64,000 nt of DNA from Nocardia takedensis NBRC 100417 (GCF_000308695.1 NZ_BAGG01000011.1:84120-148119), one strand, 5' to 3'. Positions 16,003 through 25,482 are shown, counted from the first letter of the stretch. Notes: generated by a model from the letters alone, not told the origin. Program-made: numbers and translations.

Positions 16003-16907
16003 TGACTACGTCCTCGACGCTCGACAAGCCGGTCAAAGCCCCTACGTTCCGCGACGTGAGCACCGGCCGCAAGATCAAGAACAATGTCGCGACCGGTTTG
16101 GTCGCGCTGTGCTTCGCCATCGCGCTGGTCCCGCTGGTGTGGGTGCTGTGGATGGTCGTCAGCGAGGGCATCACCGCGGTCGCCTCGCTCGACTGGTGGC
16201 AGAAGTCGCAGAAGGGCATCCTGCCGGATCAGACCGGCGGCGGTGTCTACCACGCGATCTACGGCACCATCGTGCAGTCCGCGCTCGCGGCGGTCATCGC
16301 GGTGCCGCTGGGCATCATGGCGGCGATCTACCTGGTCGAGTACGGCCGCGGCAGGCTGGCCAAGGTCACCACCTTCATGGTCGACATCCTCGCCGGTGTC
16401 CCCTCGATCGTGGCGGCCCTGTTCATCTTCGCCCTGTGGATCGCCACCTTCGGCGCCCCGCAGAGCGCCTTCGCGGTGTCGCTGGCCCTGGTGCTGCTGA
16501 TGCTGCCGGTGGTGGTGCGCAGCACCGAGGAGATGCTCAAGCTCGTCCCCGACGAGTTGCGCGAAGCCTCCTACGCGCTGGGCGTGCCCAAGTGGAAGAC
16601 CATCGTCCGGATCGTCGTGCCCACCGCGGCGCCCGGCATGATCAGCGGCATCCTGCTCGCTCTCGCCCGCGTCATGGGTGAGACCGCGCCGGTGCTGGTG
16701 CTGGTCGGCTACGCCAAGTCGATCAACACCAACATGTTCGACGGCAACATGGCCTCCCTGCCCCTGCTGATCTACCAGGAGCTGGCCAACCCGGAGGCCG
16801 CGGGACGCGAACGTGTCTGGGGCGCGGCCCTGACCCTGATCCTGCTGATCGCCCTCCTGTACGCCGCGGCGGCGGTTGTCAACAAGTTGCTCACCCGCAA
16901 CCGATAA
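16002..16907 (+). CDS. pstA: Phosphate ABC transporter permease PstA
   Basis: 301 residues from ATG 16002, overlapping the pstC stop by one base. Hydrophilic N-terminus of about 30 residues, then six helices. The EAA loop DELREASYALGVPKWKTIVRIVVP contacts the ATPase PstB; the segment LAGVPSIVAALFIF is typical of PstA. Translationally coupled to pstC; 18 bp before pstB. Confidence 0.96.
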   Translation: MTTSSTLDKPVKAPTFRDVSTGRKIKNNVATGLVALCFAIALVPLVWVLWMVVSEGITAVASLDWWQKSQKGILPDQTGGGVYHAIYGTIVQSALAAVIAVPLGIMAAIYLVEYGRGRLAKVTTFMVDILAGVPSIVAALFIFALWIATFGAPQSAFAVSLALVLLMLPVVVRSTEEMLKLVPDELREASYALGVPKWKTIVRIVVPTAAPGMISGILLALARVMGETAPVLVLVGYAKSINTNMFDGNMASLPLLIYQELANPEAAGRERVWGAALTLILLIALLYAAAAVVNKLLTRNR

Positions 16908-16925
16908 GCGAAACGGAAGACTCGC

Positions 16926-17702
16926 ATGGCCAAGCGCATCGACGTCAAAGATCTGAACATCTTCTACGGCAAGTTCCACGCGGTCGCCGATGTGGATCTG
17001 ACCGTGCTGCCCCGCAGCGTCACCGCCTTCATCGGCCCGTCCGGTTGCGGCAAGTCCACCGTGTTGCGTTCGCTCAACCGCATGCACGAGGTCACCCCGA
17101 ACGCCCGCGTCGAGGGTGCGGTCCTGCTCGACGGCGAGGACATCTACGGCTCGGGCGTTGACCCCGTCGGCGTGCGCCGCACCATCGGCATGGTGTTCCA
17201 GCGGCCGAACCCGTTCCCCACCATGTCGATTCGCGACAACGTGGTGGCCGGGCTGAAGTTGCAGGGTGTGCGCGGCAAGAAGGAACTCGACGAGGTCGCC
17301 GAGCGCTCGCTGCGCGGGGCGAACCTGTGGAACGAGGTCAAGGACCGTCTGGACAAGCCCGGTGGCGGCCTCTCGGGTGGTCAGCAGCAGCGTCTGTGCA
17401 TCGCGCGGGCGATCGCGGTCTCGCCCGACGTGCTGCTGATGGACGAGCCCTGTTCGGCGCTGGACCCGATCTCCACCTTGGCGATCGAGGACCTGATCAC
17501 CGAGCTGAAGAAGGAATTCACCATCGTCATCGTCACGCACAACATGCAGCAGGCGGCACGCGTGAGTGATCAGACCGGCTTCTTCAACCTGGAGGCCCAG
17601 GGCAAGCCCGGCAAGCTGATCGAGATCGACGACACCGAGAAGATCTTCTCCAACCCGGGCCAGAAGGCGACCGAGGACTACATCTCCGGTCGTTTCGGCT
17701 AG
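16926..17702 (+). CDS. pstB: Phosphate ABC transporter ATP-binding protein PstB
   Basis: 258 residues. Walker [11 protein letters not shown]-loop VFQRPNPFP (Gln plus the PstB-typical RPNPFP), signature [13 protein letters not shown], Walker [15 protein letters not shown]-loop VTHNMQQA. Couples ATP hydrolysis to phosphate import. Last gene of pstSCAB (named phoT in M. tuberculosis, Rv0820); followed by two strong hairpins and the convergent phoU. Confidence 0.97.
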   Translation: MAKRIDVKDLNIFYGKFHAVADVDLTVLPRSVTAFIGPSGCGKSTVLRSLNRMHEVTPNARVEGAVLLDGEDIYGSGVDPVGVRRTIGMVFQRPNPFPTMSIRDNVVAGLKLQGVRGKKELDEVAERSLRGANLWNEVKDRLDKPGGGLSGGQQQRLCIARAIAVSPDVLLMDEPCSALDPISTLAIEDLITELKKEFTIVIVTHNMQQAARVSDQTGFFNLEAQGKPGKLIEIDDTEKIFSNPGQKATEDYISGRFG

Positions 17703-17715
17703 ACCCCGGATACCG

Positions 17716-17751
17716 GATCGGCCCGCGTGGGATATCCCGCGCGGGCCGATC
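17716..17751 (+). terminator. Terminator of pstSCAB
   Basis: Perfect 12-bp stem GATCGGCCCGCG/CGCGGGCCGATC with a 12-nt loop, 14 bp after pstB; the TCG-TTGT that follows is only weakly U-rich. Confidence 0.7.
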
Positions 17752-17814
17752 TCGTTGTCCTACCGGGCGTTGCGGGCGCGGGTCGGAGTTCTCGGTGCCC
17801 GGGACGCCGAACGG

Positions 17815-17836
17815 CCCCGGACCGAACGGTCCGGGG
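17815..17836. terminator. Second hairpin between pstB and phoU
   Basis: 9-bp stem CCCCGGACC/GGTCCGGGG closing a GAAC tetraloop, between the convergent pstB and phoU genes; likely stops phoU transcription and acts in both directions. Confidence 0.6.
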
Positions 17837-17885
17837 CGGGGGCACACGTGTCTGTTCCGAATTCGCGGCGTCGTCCGCCGGGCGC

Positions 17886-18548
17886 TCAGACCTCGGCGTC
17901 GGGGTCGGGCGGCAGCACGCCGGTGACCAGGAAGATCACCCGGCGGCCGATCTCCACCGCGTGGTCGGCGAAGCGCTCGTAGTAGCGGCCGAGCAGGGTC
18001 ACGTCCACCGCGGCGGCGACGCCGTACTTCCAGTCGCGGTCCATCAGCAGCGTGAACAGGTGGCGATGCAGGTCGTCCATCGCCTCGTCGTCCTCGTTGA
18101 GCTGGGCGGCGCGCTCGGGGTCGCGGTTCTCCAGCACTTCGCGCGCGCCTTCGCCCATGTGCACCGCGATGCGGCCCATCTCGGCGAAGTAGCCGTTGAC
18201 GGCCTCGGGCAGCGCGTGGTTCGGGTGACGGCGGCGCGCGACCTTGGCCACGTGCAGCGCGAGCGCCACCATACGGTTCACGTCCTGCACGATCTGGATG
18301 GCGGAGACCACCTGGCGCAGATCACCCGCGACGGGGGCCTGCAACGCGAGCAGCGCGAAGGCCCGCTCCTCGGCCTCGGAGATCATCTCCGCGATCCGGT
18401 CGTAGTCGCCGATGACGGATTCCGCGGCGCTCAGGTCGGCCTGGAGCAGAGATTGGGTGGCCCGATCCATGGCCGAGCCCGCGAGACCGGCCATCTCACC
18501 CAGCAGGTGCGCGAGATCGGCCATTTGCTCGTTGTAGATGACACGCAT
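17886..18548 (-). CDS. phoU: Phosphate signalling protein PhoU
   Basis: 220 residues, two repeated three-helix PhoU domains (about 10-100 and 115-205). Conserved acidic metal-binding segments include [18 protein letters not shown] and [23 protein letters not shown]. PhoU links Pst transport status to the Pho two-component system and represses it when phosphate is plentiful. Convergent with pstSCAB, as Rv0821c (PhoY2). A -10-like TACTGT lies 8 nt before the ATG, so the mRNA may be leaderless or nearly so. Confidence 0.94.
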   Translation of the reverse strand: MRVIYNEQMADLAHLLGEMAGLAGSAMDRATQSLLQADLSAAESVIGDYDRIAEMISEAEERAFALLALQAPVAGDLRQVVSAIQIVQDVNRMVALALHVAKVARRRHPNHALPEAVNGYFAEMGRIAVHMGEGAREVLENRDPERAAQLNEDDEAMDDLHRHLFTLLMDRDWKYGVAAAVDVTLLGRYYERFADHAVEIGRRVIFLVTGVLPPDPDAEV

Positions 18549-18625
18549 GGACCCAGACAGTAATCCTCGGCGTTGTCCGCGTCACGAACAGTCGGTTAAT
18601 GCGCGATGGCAAACCCCGGGGAAAG

Positions 18626-20773
18626 CTACTCGCAAGTCTCGTCGGCGGCGTTCACCGCTTCCAGGTCCGCGGGCAGCGCGGTCGGCGTCGAACCGGTCGA
18701 ACTGGCCGTCGGCACGTTGTTGATCGGGTCGCCCACCGGGGTCGGCGTCTTGACCGTGCCGCTGAAGTCCTGCCCGATGACGACCTCGACGATCGAACCG
18801 AGTTCGCTGTCGGCCTCCAGGGCCGCGCCCGGTATCGAGGTGGCGACCGTGGCGGCCTCGGCCTCGTGGCCGGAGCCGTAGCGGATCCGGGTGGAGGAGG
18901 AGTTCCCGCCGGAGTAGTTCCCGGTGCTGTAGATCTGGAAACCCTGGGCGGCCAGTTTGTTCGCGGCGGTGTTGGCGGCGCCGGTGATGCCGGAGCCGTT
19001 GGAGACCAGCAGCGAGATGTTGTTCGGGTCGACCGCGGTGTACTTGGGCGGCTCCGGCGGCGTACTGGCGCCCGGCGCGTCGGCGGTGGCCGCGGGGGAT
19101 TCGCCCGGCAGCGGACGGTCGTCGCGCACGGCGCTGAAGATCGCCTTGATGTCGGATTCGCGCGGGATCTCGTTGCCGTAGGAGGTGGTGCCCGCGGTGG
19201 GGATGGTGAGGAAGGTGATCGCGCCCGCGTCGACCTTCTGCAACGAGCGGCCCAGATTCAACAGATCCGAGGAGTTCACGTTGTCGACGAAGGTGTGCTC
19301 GGTGAAGGACTGGATGAAGCCGTTGAGCTTGCCCGGATCGAACAGCACCCGACCCGACATGGCCCCGCGCAGCAGCGAGGACATGAACCGCTGCTGCCGG
19401 TTGATCCGGTCGTAGTCGCTGCGTTCCTCGCCGTAGACGTGGCGGGCGCGCACGTAGTTCAACGCTGTCTGGCCGTTCACCCGCTGTTTGCCGGCGCTCT
19501 CCAGAACGGTGCCGAGGACACCGTCGATGATCGGTTTGGTCGCGCACACGTCGACGCCGCCGATCCGGTCGACCATCGCCTCGAAGCCGGCGAAGTCGAT
19601 GCCGATGAAGTGACCGATCGACAGACCCGTCATCTTGCGCACGACGTTCACCAGACATTTGGGTCCGGCGAGCGCGTAGACGGCGTTGAGCTTGTCGCCC
19701 ATCGCCGAGGGCCAGACCTCTTTGGTGTATTCGGCCTTGTCGTTGTCCCAGCCGTTGCACTGCGGTCGGGTGACGTCCAGGTCGCGCGGGAAGGACACCG
19801 CGACCACGCGTTTCCGGTTCTTCGGGATGTGCACCAGCATGACGGTGTCCGCGCGCGCGCCCTCGGCGTCGTCCAGGGTGCCCGCGCCGATCTCGCCGTT
19901 CACGCCAGCCCTGGTGTCGGTGCCGACGATCAGGAAGTTCTCGTCGCCGAGTTGGGCGTTGCCGTCGACCACGTCCTCGGGGTTGTCGTCCAGGGCCGAG
20001 ATCTGGGTGAAGGCGTCGTTGGTGGAGCGCAGGTAGCTCCAGCCGCCGCCGGTGATGAGCAGGACCATCACGGCCAGCACGGCCGCGGTGACCCGCCCGG
20101 TGGTGCGGAGTCTGCGGGTGCGGCGCTGCTTGCCCGCCGCCAACCGCGACAGCGGTTTACCGACGGGCGCGGGCGTGGCCTTGCGCGCCGACTTGCGCGG
20201 TTTCTCCGAGTCCTTCGGCGGCTCCGGCGGATCGGCGACCGGGAGGACGTCGGTGACGGCCTCGGTGGTGGCGACCGGACGCGGCGGCGCGGGCGGATTC
20301 TTGGGGGCGGGCTGGTTCTTGCCCGCGATGTCGTCGACCACGATCGACCCGGTGCCCGGTCGCGACGGACCCGGACGGCGCGGCGGATTCTCGCCCGGAC
20401 GGGGCGGCGGATTCTCGCCCGGACGGGGCGGCGGATTCTCGCCCGGACGGGGCGGGGTGGGGCCGGGGGCGCGGTTGGCGCCCTGCGGACGCGGCGGCGC
20501 GGCCGGTTCGGGGCCGCGGGGCGGCTGCGCGGGGGCCTGGGACGGTCGCGCGGGCTCCTGGGAGCGCCGTCTGCGGCCCGTGCGCTCGTTGTCGACCTTC
20601 TCGACCAGATCCTGGACCGTCAGCGGTGCGGAACCCGCGTCGGCCGGCGCGTCGTGGCGTGAACGACGGGTGGTGCGCGCGCTGTCGGGGTCGGTGTTGT
20701 CCGCCGTGGGATAGCGCTCCCACGGGGCGCGACCTCCGGGCCGTGGCGATTGCCCGTGCCGATCGTCACCCAC
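18626..20773 (-). CDS. LytR-CpsA-Psr (LCP) family cell-wall ligase
   Basis: 715 residues from GTG 20773 (GAGG 7 nt upstream); TTG one codon earlier is possible. Layout: ~210-residue disordered Pro/Arg/Gly N-terminus, one transmembrane helix (about 228-248, VTAAVLAVMVLLITGGGW), the LCP catalytic domain with LIVGTDTRAG, RADTVMLVHIP, VSFPRDLDV and the VRARHVYGEERSDYDRINRQ stretch, then a C-terminal LytR_C domain with LLVSNGSGITGAA. LCP proteins attach arabinogalactan or other glycopolymers to peptidoglycan. Matches Rv0822c by position, size and architecture. The N-terminal region contains an eight-residue PGENPPPR repeat. Confidence 0.92.
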   Translation of the reverse strand: MGDDRHGQSPRPGGRAPWERYPTADNTDPDSARTTRRSRHDAPADAGSAPLTVQDLVEKVDNERTGRRRRSQEPARPSQAPAQPPRGPEPAAPPRPQGANRAPGPTPPRPGENPPPRPGENPPPRPGENPPRRPGPSRPGTGSIVVDDIAGKNQPAPKNPPAPPRPVATTEAVTDVLPVADPPEPPKDSEKPRKSARKATPAPVGKPLSRLAAGKQRRTRRLRTTGRVTAAVLAVMVLLITGGGWSYLRSTNDAFTQISALDDNPEDVVDGNAQLGDENFLIVGTDTRAGVNGEIGAGTLDDAEGARADTVMLVHIPKNRKRVVAVSFPRDLDVTRPQCNGWDNDKAEYTKEVWPSAMGDKLNAVYALAGPKCLVNVVRKMTGLSIGHFIGIDFAGFEAMVDRIGGVDVCATKPIIDGVLGTVLESAGKQRVNGQTALNYVRARHVYGEERSDYDRINRQQRFMSSLLRGAMSGRVLFDPGKLNGFIQSFTEHTFVDNVNSSDLLNLGRSLQKVDAGAITFLTIPTAGTTSYGNEIPRESDIKAIFSAVRDDRPLPGESPAATADAPGASTPPEPPKYTAVDPNNISLLVSNGSGITGAANTAANKLAAQGFQIYSTGNYSGGNSSSTRIRYGSGHEAEAATVATSIPGAALEADSELGSIVEVVIGQDFSGTVKTPTPVGDPINNVPTASSTGSTPTALPADLEAVNAADETCE
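20375..20460. repeat. 24-bp tandem repeat in the LCP gene (PGENPPPR units)
   Basis: The word GGCGGATTCTCGCCCGGACG recurs with a 24-bp period about three to four times, keeping frame and encoding PGENPPPR repeats in the cytoplasmic disordered region. Copy number is expected to vary between strains. Confidence 0.8.
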
Positions 20774-21099
20774 CAACGAACCTCACTTCTCGTCTCTGCG
20801 TTTCCCGGCCCCGCCGCCGTCGAAAATGAATCCGGCAACCGTGACCGATCCGCCAATGATAACGATTCCGCCACGACGCGCAGGCCCAGCGGTGGGCCGG
20901 GCTCCGCGCGCGGTCGGCAGTTGTCCGTTGCAGCTCAGTAGCTGGATATTAGCGATTGATTGGCGGATAGGGGCGGCGCACGGCGTTCGGCGCGCACGCG
21001 TGTTCGGCCCGCGCGGGCTCGCTCCCGAGGCGCGCGAGTGTGCTCGAGATACACCGGCGTGCTCGAATCGTGATCCGACGGGCGGTGCGCGGTGGGCGC
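20774..21099. other. Gap between the LCP gene and dus
   Basis: No gene seen. The part near 20850-20865 is locally AT-richer and contains TATCAT on the minus strand (a TANNNT -10) that could serve the LCP gene. Nothing else is supported. Confidence 0.4.
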
Positions 21100-22242
21100 T
21101 CAGCCGCCGCTGTGCATCACATCGGCGGCGGTCGGCACGGCGGTGTCGTCGGGATCGTCGAGCCAGCCGTGCGGCAGGGCGACCTTGCCGGGCGAGCCCT
21201 GCCGTCCGCGCGGACCCTCGGCGTCCTTCGGGAAAGGGGCGGCGGGGTCGAGTTCGGCGATCAGCTCGCGCAGCCGCTCCAGGCTGGACACCGTCGCGAA
21301 CGCGCGGCGCAGATCCGCGCCGACCGGGAACCCCATCAGATACCAGGCCATGTGCTTGCGCAGGTCGCGCATCGCCTTGTCCTCGCCGAGATGATCCGAC
21401 AGCAGCGCGCCGTGCCGGTACAGCACCTCGCCCACCCGGCCCAGATTCGGCGGCTCGGGCAGCGGCTCACCGCGCAACGCGGCCTGCAACTCGGCGAACA
21501 GCCACGGGCGACCCAGGCAGCCGCGACCGACCACGACCCCGTCGCAGCCGGTCTCGGCCATCATCCGGACCGCGTCGTCGGCGGAGAAGATGTCGCCGTT
21601 GCCCAGCACCGGGATCGTGCGCACCGCCTCCTTGAGCCGGGCGATGGCCGACCAGTCCGCCGCGCCCGAATAGCGCTGCGCCGCCGTGCGCGCGTGCAGC
21701 GCCACCGCCCGCGCGCCCTCGCCCTCGGCGATTCGGCCCGCGTCCAGGTAGGTCAGGTGGTCGTCATCGATGCCGATGCGGAACTTGAACGTCACCGGGA
21801 CGCCCGCGGGCTCGGCCGCCGACACCATCGCCTGGACGATGCGGCGGAACAGGGCCCGCTTGTAGGGCAGCGCCGCGCCGCCGCCGAGCCTGGTCACCTT
21901 GGGGACCGGGCAGCCGAGATTGAGATCGATGTGATCGGCCCAGCCCTCGCCGACGATGACGCGCACCGCCTCACCGAGGGTGGCCGGGTCGACGCCGTAG
22001 AGCTGCATCGAGCGCGGATGCTCGTCGGCGTCGAAGGACATCATGTGCAGCGTCTTCTCGTTGCGCTCCACCACCGCGCGCGCGGTGATCATCTCGCACA
22101 CGTAGATCGAGGTGGGGCTGCCGAATTCGCGGCACAGCTTGCGGAAGGCCAGGTTGGTGATGCCCGCCATGGGCGCGAGCACGACCGGCGGATCGACCGG
22201 ATACGGCCCGATCCGCAGCGTGGTCCTCGCCTCGGTAGTCAT
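21100..22242 (-). CDS. dus: tRNA-dihydrouridine synthase
   Basis: 380 residues from ATG 22242; an earlier in-frame ATG (22290) lacks a better ribosome site. FMN-binding TIM barrel with VVLAPMAGITNLAFRKLCREFG at the N-terminus, NLGCPVPKVTRLGGGAALP containing the catalytic Cys, HARTAAQRYSG, and the phosphate-binding GNGDIF and GCDGVVVGRGCLGRPWLF. Reduces uridines in the tRNA D-loop with NADPH. Orthologue of Rv0823c. Downstream of desA on the same strand with a strong terminator between them. Confidence 0.94.
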   Translation of the reverse strand: MTTEARTTLRIGPYPVDPPVVLAPMAGITNLAFRKLCREFGSPTSIYVCEMITARAVVERNEKTLHMMSFDADEHPRSMQLYGVDPATLGEAVRVIVGEGWADHIDLNLGCPVPKVTRLGGGAALPYKRALFRRIVQAMVSAAEPAGVPVTFKFRIGIDDDHLTYLDAGRIAEGEGARAVALHARTAAQRYSGAADWSAIARLKEAVRTIPVLGNGDIFSADDAVRMMAETGCDGVVVGRGCLGRPWLFAELQAALRGEPLPEPPNLGRVGEVLYRHGALLSDHLGEDKAMRDLRKHMAWYLMGFPVGADLRRAFATVSSLERLRELIAELDPAAPFPKDAEGPRGRQGSPGKVALPHGWLDDPDDTAVPTAADVMHSGG

Positions 22243-22302
22243 CGTCACGTGCTCCAGTGTCGCATTCCCACTCGGTGTGATCGTTGCCACGGGCAGGGAC
22301 GA

Positions 22303-22339
22303 CAGCGCGCCCGCACCGGAAGCCGGTGCGGGCGCGCTG
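22303..22339 (-). terminator. Terminator after desA
   Basis: Perfect 17-bp stem CAGCGCGCCCGCACCGG with its complement and an AAG loop, 17 bp past the desA stop and upstream of dus; separates the two minus-strand genes. Confidence 0.75.
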
Positions 22340-22356
22340 GGAGGTGGGGCGGCGGG

Positions 22357-23322
22357 TCAGCCCGCGACCGCTCCCGCGAGTTCGCGCTTCTTGGCCTCGC
22401 GGGCCAGCATCTTGTCGCGCTGCTCCTCGAACTTGAGGACGTCCTGGCCCAGCTTGTCCAGGAACAGGCCGAGCCGCTCGCGGACCTGCTCACCGCGCGG
22501 GGTGAAGTCGGTGCGCTCGAAGATGTTCCACTTCTTCAGCACCGGTTGCACGACCTCTTCGAGGTGCTGACGCAGGTCGTAGATGCCGTGCTTGGCCATC
22601 AGCACGCCGTTGCGGCGGAAGTTGGGCATCCCCGCGCCGGGCATCTGGAAGTTCTCCAGGATCAGCGTGATGGCCTCGATGGCCTGGTCGGGCGACAGGT
22701 CGAGGGCGGCGCCGCACATGTTCCGGTAGAAGATCATGTGCAGGTTCTCGTCGGCGGCGACGCGCTGGAGCATCCGGTCGGCGATCGGGTCCTCGCAGAC
22801 CTTGCCGGTGTTGCGGTGGCTCACGCGGGTGGCGAGTTCCTGGAAGGTGACGTAGGCCACCGAATGCAGGAAGCCCGCGTCGGCTTCGGTGGGGGAGGCG
22901 AACCCGTTGGTCATGTGGACCATGCGCGCTTCCTCGAGCGCCACCGGGTCGACGCCGCGGGTGACCACGAGGTAATCGCGCATCACGATGCCGTGGCGGT
23001 TCTCCTCGGCGGTCCAGCGACCGACCCAGGTGCCCCAAGCTCCGTCCTGGGAGAAGTTCTCGGCGATCTCACGGTGGTAGGAGGGGAGGTTGTCCTCGGT
23101 GAGCAGGTTGGTGATCATGGCCGCCTTGGCGACCTCGTTCAGCCGGGACTGCTCGGGATCCCAGTCCACTCCGCCGAGCGCCGCGAAATTGCGACCCTCG
23201 TCCCACGGGACGTAGTCGTGCGGATGCCATTCCTTCGCCAGGGAGAGGTGCCGGTTGACGTTTTCCTCGGCAACCGGCTCCAACTCCGTCAGAAGCTCGA
23301 GTTGAGTCAGATCCCTTGCCAT
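22357..23322 (-). CDS. desA: Acyl-ACP desaturase (ferritin-like diiron)
   Basis: 321 residues from ATG 23322 (GAAGG site). Diiron ligands are provided by EDNLPSYH, the EENRHG motif (WTAEENRHGIVMRDYL) and the DENLH motif (AADENLHMIFYRN), as in soluble plant-type stearoyl-ACP desaturases and mycobacterial DesA1/DesA2. In mycolate producers DesA1 acts on long-chain acyl-ACP during mycolic acid synthesis. Corresponds to Rv0824c. A palindrome overlaps its promoter. Confidence 0.95.
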   Translation of the reverse strand: MARDLTQLELLTELEPVAEENVNRHLSLAKEWHPHDYVPWDEGRNFAALGGVDWDPEQSRLNEVAKAAMITNLLTEDNLPSYHREIAENFSQDGAWGTWVGRWTAEENRHGIVMRDYLVVTRGVDPVALEEARMVHMTNGFASPTEADAGFLHSVAYVTFQELATRVSHRNTGKVCEDPIADRMLQRVAADENLHMIFYRNMCGAALDLSPDQAIEAITLILENFQMPGAGMPNFRRNGVLMAKHGIYDLRQHLEEVVQPVLKKWNIFERTDFTPRGEQVRERLGLFLDKLGQDVLKFEEQRDKMLAREAKKRELAGAVAG

Positions 23323-23396
23323 GTAGTAACCCTTCGGTGAGTTGCGTGCGCGCTTGCGGGTCGGTCCCCCGAACAAGACCGTGCCGATGCGGCCAT

Positions 23397-23444
23397 ACCT
23401 TACGGCACCGTAGGTGTGATGCGAAACGCATCGGACCTACGGTG
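23397..23444 (-). promoter_or_regulatory. desA promoter with a 39-bp nested inverted repeat
   Basis: Minus-strand -35 TTCGCA (23425-23420) and -10 TAAGGT (23402-23397), exactly 17 bp apart. Overlapping them is CACCGTAGGT (23406-23415) facing ACCTACGGTG (23435-23444) with an inner GATGCG/CGCATC pair (23418-23423/23427-23432). The position suggests repression by a dimeric regulator; mycobacterial desA genes are controlled by TetR-type lipid regulators, but the match to a particular one is unknown. Confidence 0.6.
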
Positions 23445-23949
23445 ACGTCGAGAGATGCGATTTCACGTCCTCGTCGACGTCCGGCAACGCTGTCGAGTGT
23501 AGGTGGTGTGGCGGCCGTGCGGTGGTGGTCGTCCGTGCGGCGTGCTACCCACCCCGGCGGGTACGCGACGTGGGGTCTATCGCGACGGGGGAGTCCGCGT
23601 TACCTCCGGTGTCCCGTCGGGGACGCCGTCGGGTCCGACTGATTCCTATCTTCTATGGGGACGTCTGTCGCTCTCGCGCCGGGCCCGTGCCCGTCGGGTA
23701 CCCGTTCCGTCCCGTCCCAGTCGCTCCTCCTTACTTCTCTTGTGTGCCGTTCCCGAGTGCGGTCGCGGCCGGGAGGGGCGCGGGTGTCGGATTACGCTAC
23801 GCCGCACCGGATGTCGGGGCCTGCTCCTGGGGCCGGCGCGCGGCCGGGCGGGGGCGGACACCGTCGTGTCCGGGGTTCGCGGGGCGGCTCGGGGGTTCGT
23901 CCCCTGCATTCGTGTCCGGCGCGCGGTGTCGGGTAGGCTGTCCAGCCGA
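23445..23949. other. Gene-free stretch before tRNA-Lys
   Basis: About 500 bp of GC-rich sequence, open in several frames only as Arg/Gly/Pro-rich translations without a ribosome site or motif. No gene supported. It must hold the tRNA-Lys promoter, but no clear hexamers stand out. Confidence 0.4.
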
Positions 23950-24022
23950 GCCCCTTTAGCTCAGTTGGTAGAGCTGGTGACTTTTAATCACTAGGTCGTA
24001 GGTTCGAGTCCTACAGGGGGCA
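23950..24022 (+). tRNA. tRNA-Lys (TTT anticodon)
   Basis: 73 nt. Acceptor GCCCCTT/AGGGGGC (one G-T pair), D-loop AGTTGGTAGA, anticodon loop CTTTTAA with anticodon TTT, T-loop GGTTCGAGTCC, discriminator A. CCA is not encoded. Confidence 0.97.
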
Positions 24023-24816
24023 CTCGTCAGGCGGGGGCGGTACGGCGTCGTACAGAGCCCCGTGAGTTCGTTCACCCGCCTCCTCGTGGAGCCGGTGACA
24101 CCGTGTCGTCCCGGATGTCCGCGCGGCGGTGCGGTTCTCGCCTCCCCCGGTCGCGTTCGCGACGCGAACCCTCGATATCATCGAATGATGTTGTCCGGCA
24201 ATGGTTTCGGCCTCGCAGGGGGCGATCCGTCCGTCGCTCGGCGAATCGTGCGCGCCTGCCGGACGGGGCGTCCCGGTCCGGGCCGCGGACACGCTGTTGT
24301 CCTGATGTCCGCCGCGCGGGAGTCGCCCAATTCGATTATCGATCAAGCACTCTCGCTTGTTGCGTGATGTTTGCTGCATTGGAAATCGATCGGGATCGGC
24401 TGACTGACTCGTCGGTTTGCCGCATGTCGGAAGACGATTGCGGGTACGGTGACGACTTGATGAATTCCGCGCCGTCGGTGAAACGTGCGCGGGTCGCGGA
24501 ATTCGGCTCATCGTTGTTCTGCCCGAACGTGTCGCGAGCGGTACGGCCGATCGTGGCACCCCTGGACTCGACGCCGTGGGAGGCCGATCCTTGAAGAAAA
24601 AGTAATGCCCGGGTGCGCACCCCCTGCGGCGCACCCGAGCAGACGAATTGTACCAGCTGGTGTGTTTCAGGATTCCCGCAAGTTTTCGTACCGAAAGTTT
24701 GAAACTGGGCGAAAACCCGGTTTGAAGTATTGATAAAACTCATAACTTCGCGCCAAGGGTTCGTTCCCTTCGGGGGGTGCGTTTGGCGACGAGTAGGCTT
24801 CGGAGGCGTTTCGAGC
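24023..24816. other. Gene-free stretch between tRNA-Lys and the TetR-like gene
   Basis: About 790 bp, lower in GC than the flanks. No coding signal: open frames lack GC3 bias. A hairpin CGGGTGCGC/GCGCACCCG (24610-24618/24629-24637) is followed on the minus strand by a T-rich run, so it could end a minus-strand transcript starting near the regulator. Small palindromes AGTTTGAAACT (24696-24706) and AAACCCGGTTT (24713-24723) lie upstream of the regulator and share GTTTGAA 23 bp apart. Confidence 0.4.
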
Positions 24817-25482
24817 ATGGCACGGCAGCAAGAGCGGGCCCGCCGGACACGCGCGGCGATCATCAGGTCCGCCGCCGTTGAGTTCGGGAAGAGCGGCTAT
24901 GCCGCTGCATCGCTCAACCGCATATTGGAAGGGTCGCGCGCCACCAAGGGGGCGATGTACTTCCATTTCGATTCCAAGGAAGATCTGGCGCGCGCGGTAC
25001 TGGAGACGGCGGTAGAACGCTACCGCTCCTCGGCCGAACGATGGCTCGCGCGAACCGATCTCGGACCGCTCGACACCCTGCACGGGATGGTCGACGAGAC
25101 GGCGCTGCGTCTCGAGCACGACATCATCGTGCAGGCGGAGTACCGGCTGATCATCGAGCCGGACTTCTACCGCGACGTCCAGGCGGGCGGCGGCCGGATA
25201 CTCGGCCGCGCGACCAGGGTCCTGGCCGTGCGGGCGATCGAGCACGGGCAGTTGCGCCCCGATGCCGATCCCGATCGGTTCACCCGCACGCTGACGGCCG
25301 CGCTGGCCGGACAGCGCTACATGGTGGACCTGTTGGGCGGCACGGTGGATCTGCGCTCGCGGTTCCGGGAGGCCCTCGAGGTGGTGATCGAATCCATGGC
25401 CACGCCCGAGTGGGCCGATCGCTTCCGCGCCGACGGCTGGCGGACCGCGGCGAGACTCGAGGAGCTCGGATTGGTCTTGTAG
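24817..25482 (+). CDS. TetR-family regulator, gamma-butyrolactone-receptor-like
   Basis: 221 residues from ATG 24817 (GGAGG about 10 nt upstream). The N-terminal HTH reads ARRTRAAIIRSAAVEFGKSG, then SLNRILEGSRATKGAMYFHF and SKEDLARAV, the pattern of ArpA/ScbR-type gamma-butyrolactone receptors. The C-terminal ligand domain is less diagnostic. It may sense a diffusible signal, but no butyrolactone synthase or secondary-metabolite cluster is next to it. It stands alone between tRNA genes. TetR assignment is firm; the ligand is inference. Confidence 0.85.
   Translation: MARQQERARRTRAAIIRSAAVEFGKSGYAAASLNRILEGSRATKGAMYFHFDSKEDLARAVLETAVERYRSSAERWLARTDLGPLDTLHGMVDETALRLEHDIIVQAEYRLIIEPDFYRDVQAGGGRILGRATRVLAVRAIEHGQLRPDADPDRFTRTLTAALAGQRYMVDLLGGTVDLRSRFREALEVVIESMATPEWADRFRADGWRTAARLEELGLVL

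Noticed and set aside
24696..24723. Gamma-butyrolactone receptor operator (ARE)
   Set aside because: Palindromes are present but do not match the ARE consensus I know; kept only as unassigned palindromes.
24336..24742. 134-codon open frame on the minus strand starting MSFINTSNRVFAQ
   Set aside because: About half of its third positions are A/T, unlike real genes here; no domain and no good ribosome site. The hairpin at 24610-24637 lies inside it.
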